From: Halobacterium bonnevillei
GTDB taxonomy: Archaea > Halobacteriota > Halobacteria > Halobacteriales > Halobacteriaceae
Assembly: GCF_009831555.1 (NCBI RefSeq)
Contig: NZ_WUUU01000001.1
Coordinates: 1-64,000 of the forward strand
Direction of reading: 5' to 3'
DNA: 64,000 nucleotides
The notes below the pieces were generated by a model. The model saw only the letters and a program-made list of their open reading frames with translations. It did no database searches and was not told where the DNA came from. A program made the translations under genes and the position numbers. How positions within the stretch are numbered: the stretch's first letter is position 1; the number at the start of each line of letters is the position of its first letter. Below are positions 27,530 through 35,524 of the stretch, in pieces.

Positions 27530-28576
27530 TTATATAATTTTGTGAAATAAGCGAGCATAATCGGGTTTTACACGATCTGCGGTGAATCTGTCGACCGAAT
27601 TGGGTTGCAGCGACTCAAAGTCACAAACTAGATTTACAAATTCGGATTCGGTTGTGAACGTATTATCTGTAACGTACCCGACATCACCCACATCCCTCGC
27701 TATTGTGGGGACTCCTGCTGCATTTGCCTCCAAAACGGCACGTGGTACACCCTCAGACAACGACGGGTGTATCATGAATGATGATGCTCTGTAGTACTTC
27801 GGCACTTCTTCAGGAGGAACCGAACCGACAAAGGTAATATTATCTCCACAGTGTGGTGGAACAGTAAAATGATCAGTTTGCTCGCCTATAAATACGAACT
27901 GCAGGTCCGAACGCCTGTCCAAAATCTTTGGCAGATTTCGCTCAATGATTTCTTTTCCCTTTCTTCTACTCAACCTTCCAACGAAGAGCCCGACGTGACG
28001 GTCTGTATCAAATCTAATACAAGATCCGTCCGGTGAGAATTGACCTTTATTTACAATGGGGGGGATTATCCGGATATTTTCCTCAGGCACTCCCCGGCGT
28101 ACGAGTCTACTGTTCCCTGTTGGCCCCAGAGCAACACAGGCTTCAGCAAGTACGAGCGGAGTCCGTCCCAGAACGTTGTTAAGACCGAAGTGAACTATTT
28201 TATCGAATCCTAGTGAATCTCGATATTCGTAGAATCTATCCCCACTGTAGCGATAAACGAACGGTATGTCATATACTGCTGCAAAGCAACCGACTATTGT
28301 TCCGTGAATTGGTGGTTCTGTTATTTGGAAGAGTGCATCAGGTTTCCACGATTCAATGTAAGAACGAAGTGCGCTAATCTCTCCCAGGGTGGAAGAATTC
28401 TCTGTTGTCCCGTGGTACTGTTCATATGAATGAGATACCTCCTCGGCAAATGATTTTTTAGTAGACACCAAATGGACACTAAACTCCTCAGAAAGCGCTT
28501 GACCGATGTTCTCTGCTGCACGAATAATATTGAACGAGGAAGCGGAGCCAACGAATACCCCTATGTTGCTGCCCAT
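27530..28576 (-). CDS. glycosyltransferase family 4
   Basis: 348 residues with N-terminal NIGVFVGSASSFNIIRAAE. The donor-binding half begins at HVGLFVGRLSRRKGKEIIE and contains the family E-x7-E type motif SLSEGVPRAVLEANAAGVP. No membrane segments. It is A/T-leaning like the gene at 8898, and it is isolated by IS6-B on its downstream side. It probably adds a sugar to a lipid-linked surface glycan; donor and linkage unknown. Confidence 0.85.
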   Translation of the reverse strand: MGSNIGVFVGSASSFNIIRAAENIGQALSEEFSVHLVSTKKSFAEEVSHSYEQYHGTTENSSTLGEISALRSYIESWKPDALFQITEPPIHGTIVGCFAAVYDIPFVYRYSGDRFYEYRDSLGFDKIVHFGLNNVLGRTPLVLAEACVALGPTGNSRLVRRGVPEENIRIIPPIVNKGQFSPDGSCIRFDTDRHVGLFVGRLSRRKGKEIIERNLPKILDRRSDLQFVFIGEQTDHFTVPPHCGDNITFVGSVPPEEVPKYYRASSFMIHPSLSEGVPRAVLEANAAGVPTIARDVGDVGYVTDNTFTTESEFVNLVCDFESLQPNSVDRFTADRVKPDYARLFHKII

Positions 28577-28699
28577 GTCTCAGTAAGGACAGAATCATCA
28601 ACGCACCTGTATTTTTCTATCCAAGTATTGTTCGGGAAATACTCCTCAGGATCATTAGGCAAAACTTCAAGTAATGTATCCGATTAGAGTTAACGGAGA

Positions 28700-28882
28700 A
28701 TGCAACTTGATATTGATGACCAACTCCATGAGCGGCTCTCTCAACGAGCAAAGGAGAAGGGATTTGATTCAGCCGAAGAATATAGTGTTGTCATCCTGCA
28801 AAATGTAATTGACGAGTTAGAAGCACAAACTTCCTCTGAAGAGATGGAAAACCGGCTTCAAGATCTAGGATATTTACAATAG
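28700..28882 (+). CDS. ribbon-helix-helix-like microprotein with R-L-x-D-L-G-Y tail
   Basis: 60 residues. The first ~35 (LDIDDQLHERLSQRAKEKG, then FDSAEEYSVVIL) resemble a CopG/Arc-type ribbon-helix-helix unit: a short basic/hydrophobic strand followed by two helices. The last ten residues NRLQDLGYLQ are the same tail found at the ends of the AlkP-superfamily proteins at 2843, 5601 and 14710. The stop lies one base from the stop of the convergent AlkP paralogue at 28884, which lacks the tail. It could be a DNA-binding regulator or a small partner of the AlkP enzymes. GGAGA lies just before the ATG. Confidence 0.65.
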   Translation: MQLDIDDQLHERLSQRAKEKGFDSAEEYSVVILQNVIDELEAQTSSEEMENRLQDLGYLQ

Positions 28883-28883
28883 T

Positions 28884-30416
28884 CTACAGATTCAATTCAC
28901 GAGTGATTCTTCTGATATGATCCACTTCGTTCTCTAATTCGGGCCTTTTTCTGTATTCGATGTTCCGTTGTTCTGGAGACGAGTCTCTAGCGAAAATCCG
29001 TTTCTGGACGGTTCCGTCCATATCTTCAGGAATTTTGCAGTCGTGGAGATGTAATAACGTTGGTGCCAGATCTAAAATCGATATTTTTTTGGGGCTGGAT
29101 TCGCTGAAACTTGGTCCCGAGGCAACAAACAAGCCATGGCGTTTGTTTTCTGCCTTCCACTTATTAGTATCCGGAGTATCGAAGACATCGTCTCTTCCCA
29201 CTCCGCCGGTGATATGCACCCCCTGTCTCTGGTCAATAACAATATCTGGGGCTTCACTGAGATATGGCCCACTGTAGATCTTTTCACCTCGGAAAATGTC
29301 AGTTGCGATCGAACGACCGGCAGGATCCTGTAGTTCTTCAAGTTTTTCGATGAGTTCTGAGCGGATTCGTTCGTATCCGTCTGAGTCCGGGTCTTTCATC
29401 AAGTATAATAGTCCTTGTCCACTCGCCAGTGCGATACTCGAATCCCAATCGACAGTATCGGTCTTGCTCTTCCGACTCAACCCACCTTCCTCATCTGGCA
29501 GGCGTTCAATCAGCGCATTCGGTGTGAGGCGTTCGGCCAACCGTGGGATACGAAAGAGATAGGCGAGTCGTATCATTCGTTCCTGCGTGATACCGGCCCT
29601 GTGGAGATACTCCGAAATACCCGTATTTAACGCGAGGTATCCCTCCTGCTGTAGCCATGAATTCACGTGAAACACCGTCTCTATCTCGGTGGAGCCGTGA
29701 TCGCTCATCAGTACGAGATCCGTGTCGTCGTCCAAGAAATCTCCTATGTGATCGTCGATTATTTGCCAGCCTCGTAACGTGGCTTCGTCGTCCCAGAGGA
29801 AATGGTGAAGCGAGTTCAGGTAGAACGTCGCGATCTGGAGAAACGATACGTCGTACTCCTCTGCCAACGATTTTCCGACGGTAAAGCGAGAGTCGATAAG
29901 ATCAAGAATTTCCTCGACGGCTACGTCCCTATTGACAGAGAGTCGGTTCCGCTTAGTGACCTCATAACCATATTCCTCCTCCAACTCGTCTTCAAGCGAC
30001 GGCGGAAACGTATATCCAGAGCGATCAGCATCAGGCGCCCCTGATACAAGGAATCCGTTCACGTCCTTAGGAGGATACGTGGTCGGCACACCTATGATGC
30101 CGACACGCTCGGTTTCTCCGACGAGTTCCCAGAACGTAGCGTTGAGATTCTTTCGCTCAGAAGGATAGTAGACGCGCTGCTCCTCGACATCGATGTTTTC
30201 CCACCAGAATATACCGAGCTTGCCGGGGTTCTTGCCAGTTGAGTAGGCTTTCCAGTTCGGCGACGTTACTGGTGGGAGAACTGACTCGAGGTCCGTCGCG
30301 ATACCGCTCTTGATTGCCCGTTCGATATTCGGGAGTTTTCCCTCGGCAATCCAAGGTTGAATAAGTTCGAAGTGAGCGCCATCAAGCCCGACAACGACCG
30401 TCTGAGGGGTGGTCAT
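28884..30416 (-). CDS. alkaline phosphatase superfamily enzyme, paralogue of the 2843 gene
   Basis: 510 residues from the ATG MTTPQTVVVGLDG; an upstream extension to 30539 crosses the promoter and divergent gene. Motifs match the paralogue one for one: GLDGA (D12), PPVTSPNWKAYSTG (T51), LMSDHGS, HITGGVGRDDVF, RHGLFVASGPSF and SILDLAPTLLHLH. It differs at the end (ITRELNL) by lacking the R-L-x-D-L-G-Y tail, which instead occurs in the facing microprotein. It is divergent from the deacetylase-like gene at 30523, repeating the pairing at 1890-4396. Confidence 0.87.
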   Translation of the reverse strand: MTTPQTVVVGLDGAHFELIQPWIAEGKLPNIERAIKSGIATDLESVLPPVTSPNWKAYSTGKNPGKLGIFWWENIDVEEQRVYYPSERKNLNATFWELVGETERVGIIGVPTTYPPKDVNGFLVSGAPDADRSGYTFPPSLEDELEEEYGYEVTKRNRLSVNRDVAVEEILDLIDSRFTVGKSLAEEYDVSFLQIATFYLNSLHHFLWDDEATLRGWQIIDDHIGDFLDDDTDLVLMSDHGSTEIETVFHVNSWLQQEGYLALNTGISEYLHRAGITQERMIRLAYLFRIPRLAERLTPNALIERLPDEEGGLSRKSKTDTVDWDSSIALASGQGLLYLMKDPDSDGYERIRSELIEKLEELQDPAGRSIATDIFRGEKIYSGPYLSEAPDIVIDQRQGVHITGGVGRDDVFDTPDTNKWKAENKRHGLFVASGPSFSESSPKKISILDLAPTLLHLHDCKIPEDMDGTVQKRIFARDSSPEQRNIEYRKRPELENEVDHIRRITRELNL

Positions 30417-30436
30417 TAAAACAAACATACACCCGC

Positions 30437-30500
30437 ATATTAAAAAATGCCAGTGAATGACATCCCATTCGTGACTGGAAAAGATGATAATACAATTAAG
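30437..30500. promoter_or_regulatory. divergent leaderless promoters of AlkP and deacetylase-like genes
   Basis: ATATTAAAA (30437-30446) reads as TTTTAATAT on the minus strand, with its core 23-28 bp before the start at 30416. AATTAAG (30494-30500) lies 23-29 bp before the plus-strand start at 30523. The spacing of both boxes supports the two chosen starts. Confidence 0.5.
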
Positions 30501-30522
30501 CGTAGTCACTTTGTGATGAGTT

Positions 30523-31464
30523 ATGCCTGCGACAGTCACCTTCAGCGTCGAAATTGAATTAGGATGGGGTGTTGTTCAGTATGGAAAGCTTGATGTATTA
30601 AGCCCCAACCGAGAGGCAGAAACTTCCGCTCTCAAGCGGCTTCTTGATCTATGCGACGAAATTGAAGTGCCAATAACGTTTAATGTGGTTGGTCATCTTC
30701 TCCGGGACACCCCTCTAAAATCATACGATAGTGGGCACAAGGCTGGATGGTTTGATGATGTCCCGAAAACAGGTCCAGAAAAGGCCCCGCGTTTCTACGC
30801 CCCTGATTTGATCAATGATATTCGAGATGCATCTGTTAATCACGAAATATGCACGCACACCTTCACGCACGTAGAGTGCGCGAATGTCTCTCCCGAGACA
30901 CTTAGATGGGAGTTCGACAAGGTAATGAAAACACACGAGAACTTTGGACTGGACCAGCCTATTTCCCTTATTCCACCTCGTCACAGTCCACCTCCGAGAA
31001 AAATTCTTCGCGAGTACGATATTGAGATCGTGCGCTCCTCTCGAGTTCGTGCGCCAGGATACAACGAGGCCACGAATCGGTTACAGTTGGCATTGGATAT
31101 TTTAACTGGGACGCAACCAATTACGTCGCCACGAGTCGTTGATGACATAGTCGAAACCTATTGCACCCAGTTTCCATCATTAACAGCACCATTTCTTCGA
31201 TCGGGACAAGCGGATCCGCATCCCGTGTTTAGAGCCATACCACAAACTGTTCGACGCCGATTACACTCTCGTAATCTAACTGATGTCCTTTCGACCGCCA
31301 TCAGACAAGACTCCTATATCCACATTTGGTCCCACCTCTGGGAGACTGCTAACGGTGTACAATGGCCCCTAATTGAGAAATTCCTGCGACACGTTTCGAA
31401 GCTCCGGGCCACTAATCAACTATCTATCAGAACAATGGAAGAGCTGAATAGGGAAGCTCGTTAA
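30523..31464 (+). CDS. polysaccharide deacetylase-like protein, altered first motif
   Basis: 313 residues, homologous to the protein at 1890: both share NVVGHLL/AIVGHLF, a W-G-(V/F) start region, and the metal-binding H-x-x-x-H as THTFTH. Where the 1890 protein reads SLDTELEWG, this one reads SVEIELGWG, so the first catalytic/metal Asp position is Glu. The R-x-P region reads PPRHSPPP. It may be a weaker or non-catalytic paralogue. Divergent from the AlkP paralogue at 28884. Confidence 0.78.
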   Translation: MPATVTFSVEIELGWGVVQYGKLDVLSPNREAETSALKRLLDLCDEIEVPITFNVVGHLLRDTPLKSYDSGHKAGWFDDVPKTGPEKAPRFYAPDLINDIRDASVNHEICTHTFTHVECANVSPETLRWEFDKVMKTHENFGLDQPISLIPPRHSPPPRKILREYDIEIVRSSRVRAPGYNEATNRLQLALDILTGTQPITSPRVVDDIVETYCTQFPSLTAPFLRSGQADPHPVFRAIPQTVRRRLHSRNLTDVLSTAIRQDSYIHIWSHLWETANGVQWPLIEKFLRHVSKLRATNQLSIRTMEELNREAR

Positions 31465-31592
31465 AGATATCTTGTAATTTACTACTCTATCTCATACATC
31501 CAAGCAGAAGGCGTCATCTGGATACAGTTGAGATCTGACCCACCCGATGATAGGTTTTATTTTATAAGTATAGATTTGTGTTAATTTTATAA

Positions 31593-32063
31593 TTGATTCC
31601 GGCAGACGACGAAGACTTGAAGCTACGGTCTGCTGTCGCCGACTCCACGCTGCTAAACGTATTTGAGAACAAATATAGTCGGATTTTAATCATGAAAACA
31701 TATTTTTCAACCAATCCGATTATTGGTAACGTGTCATCTGAGTTGGAGTTTAGGTCGCTCTGAGGTGGTTTAAGATAGTTCCCACCCTCGAAAAGATTGC
31801 CCGCATGACCCGCTGTTTCTCTCGAAGTTCACGAAGAAACTGCACAGTGAGTCAGGAGGTTCTGGTCTGAAACAGTCTAACGGGAGAAATTCATTGATTT
31901 CGGGACCAACGATAGCGTGTAGCTATTGTAGTTCATCGTTGATCTGAATCACAATCTGATCAGCCGCGATCTGATTTAGAGTTCCGTCACAAGTCGGTTG
32001 TAGATTGGTATCTTGAACCCAATTGTGAATCGCGGTGCAACTCTGCTCGACGCCCTACATCTC
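31593..32063 (-). mobile_element. IS6-family lineage B relic, interrupted
   Basis: A strongly degraded minus-strand copy. The 3' region (GACGAAGACTTGAAGCTACG, compare GGCGAAGGCTTGGAGCTACG in the next copy), the VDET-equivalent area and the HTH-equivalent segment are recognisable in order. Its 5' part stops near 32063 where the next IS6-B copy begins. It also carries an extra A/T-rich insertion near 31680-31740. It is older than the adjoining copy. Confidence 0.65.
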
Positions 32064-32072
32064 AAGATCGTC

Positions 32073-32754
32073 GTGTTAACTTTAGCATCGATTCCACCAG
32101 GTGGCGAAGGCTTGGAGCTACGATTCTGCCGTCGGTGGTTCCACGTTGCTGAACGTATTTGAAAACGAAGAGGGGTTCGATGTGTTACCTCACAAAAGAC
32201 ACGTTCAACACTGTTCCGATTCCTGTGGCGAATTATTTGAAGTTGGAGCCCGAGCCGCTTCAGGGCGGCTTTGAGATAGGGCCCTCCATCGATGAGAAAC
32301 GTCCCTTATTTGACCTAGTGTTTCTCGTGGAGTTCACGGAGAAACAGCATGGTGAGTTGCGTACTTCCCGTCTGAAACAGCCTAACGTGGAGGAATTCTT
32401 TAGTTTTGGGACCGACAGCAGCGTACGGGCAGTGACGTTCGTCGTTGATCCGAAGCACCGTCTCGTCCACTGCGATATAATTCGGGCCCCGTCGCCAGAC
32501 GGCTGTAGATCGGCTTTCCGAACTCAATTCTGAATCACGGTGCGACTTCGCTCGACACCCAACTTATCAAGATACTGTTTGCTATTCGAAAGTAATAGAC
32601 CCCAAGATGGAGGTGAATACCGGCTTCAAAGATCTGCTCGAGTGTCCGCTCTCGCTCCATAACTCCAAGTCAATCCAGTCGGTACCTCCGCTGAGGCGGT
32701 CGAATTCGGCCATAACCAGCCGAACTAACGACCGCCTCACTCCTAACTTAACAC
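32073..32754 (-). mobile_element. IS6-family element, lineage B, full-length but decayed
   Basis: 682 bp between GTGTTAACTTTAG (32073) and inverted CCTAACTTAACAC (ending 32754). The minus strand starts ATG GCC GAA and reads MAEFDRLSGGTDWIDLEL before shifting frame. Later segments include 'AVDETVLRIND' and 'TQLTMLFLRELHEKH' followed by TAG. It appears inserted into the older relic at 31593-32063. Its outer end lies 25 bp from the rmlC promoter. Confidence 0.82.
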
Positions 32755-32778
32755 GGTCCTCGTTCGCAGAATCAACAC

Positions 32779-32784
32779 TTATAC
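32779..32784 (+). promoter_or_regulatory. TATA box of rmlC
   Basis: TTATAC lies 24-29 bp before the ATG at 32808, the spacing of a leaderless promoter. It starts 25 bp outside the IS6-B end, so the native promoter survived the insertion. Confidence 0.55.
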
Positions 32785-32807
32785 ATCGGTACTGCGAATC
32801 ATCGCAC

Positions 32808-33272
32808 ATGATAGAGGGAGTTTCGGTCAGAGACCTCAAAGTGAACGCTGACGAACGAGGTCACCTCGTCGAAGTTTTCCGGAATGACTGGGAGGAGTAT
32901 AATATTGATCCGGAGATGTCCTATTACTCAATGACCTACCCTGGCGTCGTCAGAGCTTGGCATCGACACCTCGAAGGACAGACCGACCACTTTGCCTGCC
33001 CCAAGGGCCGGATCACGGTCGGGATCTATGATGACCGTGAGGCCTCACCCACGGAGGGTGAACTCAATACCTTCGTCATCGGGGAACATAATCAACAGGT
33101 GATCCGGATCCCCGGTGATTGCTGGCACGGCTTCAAAGCTATCGGTGACGAGCCCGCGTTCCTCATCAACTACCCAACGAACCTCTACGACTACGACAAC
33201 CCGGACGAAGAGCGCATCCCCTACGATGACGACCGCATTCCCTACGACTGGAACGCGGAGGTCCACGGATAG
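32808..33272 (+). CDS. rmlC: dTDP-4-dehydrorhamnose 3,5-epimerase-like protein
   Basis: 154 residues of the RmlC cupin family. DERGHLVEVFR is the N-terminal motif. The catalytic His region appears as WHRHLEGQTDHFACPKG, and IPGDCWHGFKAIGDEPAFLINY is the conserved cupin core. It inverts C3 and C5 of dTDP-4-keto-6-deoxyglucose, the second-last step to dTDP-rhamnose. It is slightly shorter than bacterial RmlC, as in other archaeal forms. It begins a plus-strand unit followed by rmlA 58 bp later. Confidence 0.88.
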   Translation: MIEGVSVRDLKVNADERGHLVEVFRNDWEEYNIDPEMSYYSMTYPGVVRAWHRHLEGQTDHFACPKGRITVGIYDDREASPTEGELNTFVIGEHNQQVIRIPGDCWHGFKAIGDEPAFLINYPTNLYDYDNPDEERIPYDDDRIPYDWNAEVHG

Positions 33273-33330
33273 GCCGATTTGTTGAGGGGGATGAATTATT
33301 TTAAGTGGATAGTGGGATTTCACCCTGTTG

Positions 33331-34404
33331 ATGAAAGGTGTTCTCTTGTCGGGCGGAACCGGGTCGCGACTACGACCGATCACACACACAGGACCGAAAC
33401 AGCTAGTCCCGGTCGCAAACAGACCAGTACTGGAGTACGCAATCGAGGACCTCAAGGAGGCCGGAATCACCGAAATCGGTGTTATCCTCGGGAACAAGGG
33501 CCGCAATGAAATCCAAGAACTCCTCGGCGACGGCTCTGACTACGGCGTCGAGATCACGTATATTGTCCAGGGGAATCCCCTCGGGCTCGCACACGCTGCG
33601 GGCTGCGCACGTGACTTCGTCGGCAACGATGACTTTGTGATGTACCTCGGCGACAACATCCTGAAGTCCGGCGTCACCGAACTCGTCGAGAGCTTCCAGG
33701 CGGGCGACTACGGCGCGGGGATCGCTCTCCAAGAGGTGGACGATCCCCAAGCGTTCGGGATCGCGGACGTCGATGACGCGGGAAACGTCACACAACTCAT
33801 CGAGAAGCCCGACGACCCGCCGACAAACCTCGCGCTCATCGGGATGTACGTGTTCTCCCCGACGATCTTCGACGCCATAGATAACCTCGAACCCTCGTGG
33901 CGCGGCGAACTCGAGATCACGGACGCCATCCAGGATCTCTTCGAAGACGGCTACGAGATCGACTCCCACGTCGTCACCGGCTGGTGGAAGGACACGGGAA
34001 AGCCCGAGGACATCCTCGAAGCGAACCGACTGGTCCTTGAGGACAAGAAACTGAAGACTGCGGGAGTCGTTGAGGACGGCGCAACGACCGACGGCCGCAT
34101 TGAACTCGCGGAGTCGGCGGTCATAGAGGACGGCGCGGTCGTCCGCGGCCCGGTCTCGATCGCGGAGAATACGACCCTCATGAGCGGGACCTACGTCGGG
34201 CCGTACACGTCGGTCGGGGCGGACTCGACGCTCGAAAATATTCACATCGAGAACAGCGTCATCATCGGCGACTCCGAGATCACCGCGAACGGTCGCATCG
34301 TCGATAGCCTCCTCGGCCGCGGTGCGAACGTCGGGAGCGCCGACGAACTCCTGCCCGAGGGGCGCCGACTCGTGGTCGGTGAAAACTCCCAGCTCAAACT
34401 CTAA
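33331..34404 (+). CDS. rmlA: glucose-1-phosphate thymidylyltransferase
   Basis: 357 residues from the ATG MKGVLLSGG (a TTG one codon upstream is less likely). The nucleotide-binding motif GGTGSRLRP and Lys23 in GPKQLVPVANRP identify the sugar-nucleotidyltransferase. VMYLGDNIL carries the metal-binding Asp. The C-terminal ~110 residues contain hexapeptide-like repeats (VIEDGAVVRGPV, YVGPYTSVG), making the long archaeal RmlA form with a left-handed β-helix. It makes dTDP-glucose for the rhamnose pathway. A zinc-ribbon microprotein follows after 2 bp. Confidence 0.92.
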   Translation: MKGVLLSGGTGSRLRPITHTGPKQLVPVANRPVLEYAIEDLKEAGITEIGVILGNKGRNEIQELLGDGSDYGVEITYIVQGNPLGLAHAAGCARDFVGNDDFVMYLGDNILKSGVTELVESFQAGDYGAGIALQEVDDPQAFGIADVDDAGNVTQLIEKPDDPPTNLALIGMYVFSPTIFDAIDNLEPSWRGELEITDAIQDLFEDGYEIDSHVVTGWWKDTGKPEDILEANRLVLEDKKLKTAGVVEDGATTDGRIELAESAVIEDGAVVRGPVSIAENTTLMSGTYVGPYTSVGADSTLENIHIENSVIIGDSEITANGRIVDSLLGRGANVGSADELLPEGRRLVVGENSQLKL

Positions 34405-34406
34405 CG

Positions 34407-34586
34407 ATGCGCATCATCACCCACACCTGTTCGGCCTGTGGCACCGTCGTCGCGGCGAACGAACTCGAAGACAACCGCGTGATGAAGTGTCCGGGACTCG
34501 GCTGTCAGGAAGTGCTCCGCTTCGATGACCTCTCTGAAGACGCGCGCGAGCACTTCCTCGACCACCGGGACCGCTACCAGATCTAA
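34407..34586 (+). CDS. zinc-ribbon microprotein
   Basis: A 59-residue protein starting 2 bp after the rmlA stop, so almost certainly co-translated. It has two Cys pairs: CSACG near residue 8 and C-P-x4-C near residues 28-33. These would form a zinc ribbon, and the acidic C-terminus follows (DLSEDAREHFLDHRDRY). It converges with rmlD and their stop codons overlap. Its function is unknown; the location suggests a role tied to rhamnose-nucleotide synthesis or its control. Confidence 0.72.
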   Translation: MRIITHTCSACGTVVAANELEDNRVMKCPGLGCQEVLRFDDLSEDAREHFLDHRDRYQI

Positions 34587-35473
34587 CGGAACGCCTCCCG
34601 GACGGCTTCGACATCCTCGCGGACCGTCGGCTGTGAACGACCGAGCGTCGATTCCACGTGTTCGACATCGAGACAGCTATACGCCGGTCGTGTCGCATCT
34701 CGGTTGACATCCTCCATCGACCCTTCGCTAAGAAGATCCTGGTCGGCATTGACGGACTCGGCAATCAACTCCCCGAATTCGTAGGGGGAGATGCACGCCG
34801 AACAGGCGACGTGGAAGCATCCGGTGGCGTCCTGCTCGATCAGATCCAGTAGTGTTTCCGCTGCCTGACCGGCACGCGTTGGCGTCACCCACTGATCCGT
34901 GAACAACGGCACGGCGTCCCCCGACCGGAGCTGCCTGCAAACCCACGCGGGAAAGCCCGTGAGATCACCAGTACCACGATGGATACCCCAGACGAACGAA
35001 AGGCGGGCCACGAGCGGGTCGGTCAGCTTCTCGGCAACGGCCTGCTCGCCCGCTAGCTTTGACTTGCCATACACCTGTATTGGATTCGGTTCCGCCGACT
35101 CGGTGTACGGCTTGCGTTCCGTCCCATCGAAGATGTAGTCCGTCGATATGTGAACGAAGGAAACACCGTTACCGTCACACTGAGCGGCCAGCTCACCCGG
35201 CGCGTCGCCGTTGAGTTCGTAGGCTTGTTCTGAAATCCGTTCACAGCCGTCAACATTTGTCATCGCAGCACAGTTGACGACGACATCCGGATCGTGTTCG
35301 GTAAGAACAGCCTCGAATAAGTCGTGTTCTCGGAGATCGAACTGTGTGAGCGGAATGTCAAATGCTGGCCGCGTCGAATGGTAGGTCCCACAGACGGTCC
35401 AGCCGCGTTGCTGACCAGCACGGACTACGTTACTGCCCAGAAGGCCGTTTGCGCCGACGACAAGAAGTCGCAT
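34583..35473 (-). CDS. rmlD: dTDP-4-dehydrorhamnose reductase
   Basis: 296 residues. LLVVGANGLLGSNVV binds NAD(P)H. VNCAAMTNVDGCE is the hallmark RmlD segment, followed by HISTDYIFDG and the catalytic YGKSK. It catalyses the last step to dTDP-L-rhamnose. It is divergent from rmlB over a 51-bp intergenic region holding a shared promoter, so the two are presumably expressed together. Complete and of normal length. Confidence 0.92.
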   Translation of the reverse strand: MRLLVVGANGLLGSNVVRAGQQRGWTVCGTYHSTRPAFDIPLTQFDLREHDLFEAVLTEHDPDVVVNCAAMTNVDGCERISEQAYELNGDAPGELAAQCDGNGVSFVHISTDYIFDGTERKPYTESAEPNPIQVYGKSKLAGEQAVAEKLTDPLVARLSFVWGIHRGTGDLTGFPAWVCRQLRSGDAVPLFTDQWVTPTRAGQAAETLLDLIEQDATGCFHVACSACISPYEFGELIAESVNADQDLLSEGSMEDVNRDATRPAYSCLDVEHVESTLGRSQPTVREDVEAVREAFR

Positions 35474-35477
35474 ACAA

Positions 35478-35510
35478 TACTGTACCGACAGTACTGTAAA
35501 TAGGTACTGT
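35478..35510. promoter_or_regulatory. shared rmlD/rmlB divergent promoter with TACTGT repeats
   Basis: TACTGT occurs three times (35478, 35492 and 35505, spaced 13-14 bp). The first forms a perfect inverted repeat TACTGT-ACCG-ACAGTA (35478-35493). A single TAAATA/TATTTA box at 35497-35502 lies 23-28 bp before the rmlB ATG (35525) and 24-29 bp from the rmlD ATG (35473), so it may serve both leaderless promoters. The repeats flanking it look like an operator. Confidence 0.6.
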
Positions 35511-35524
35511 GAATGCAGTCACAC

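Noticed and set aside
33403-34245. 280-codon minus-strand open frame opposite rmlA
   Set aside because: No motif and repetitive Val/Asp/Arg composition; rmlA on the other strand is unambiguous.
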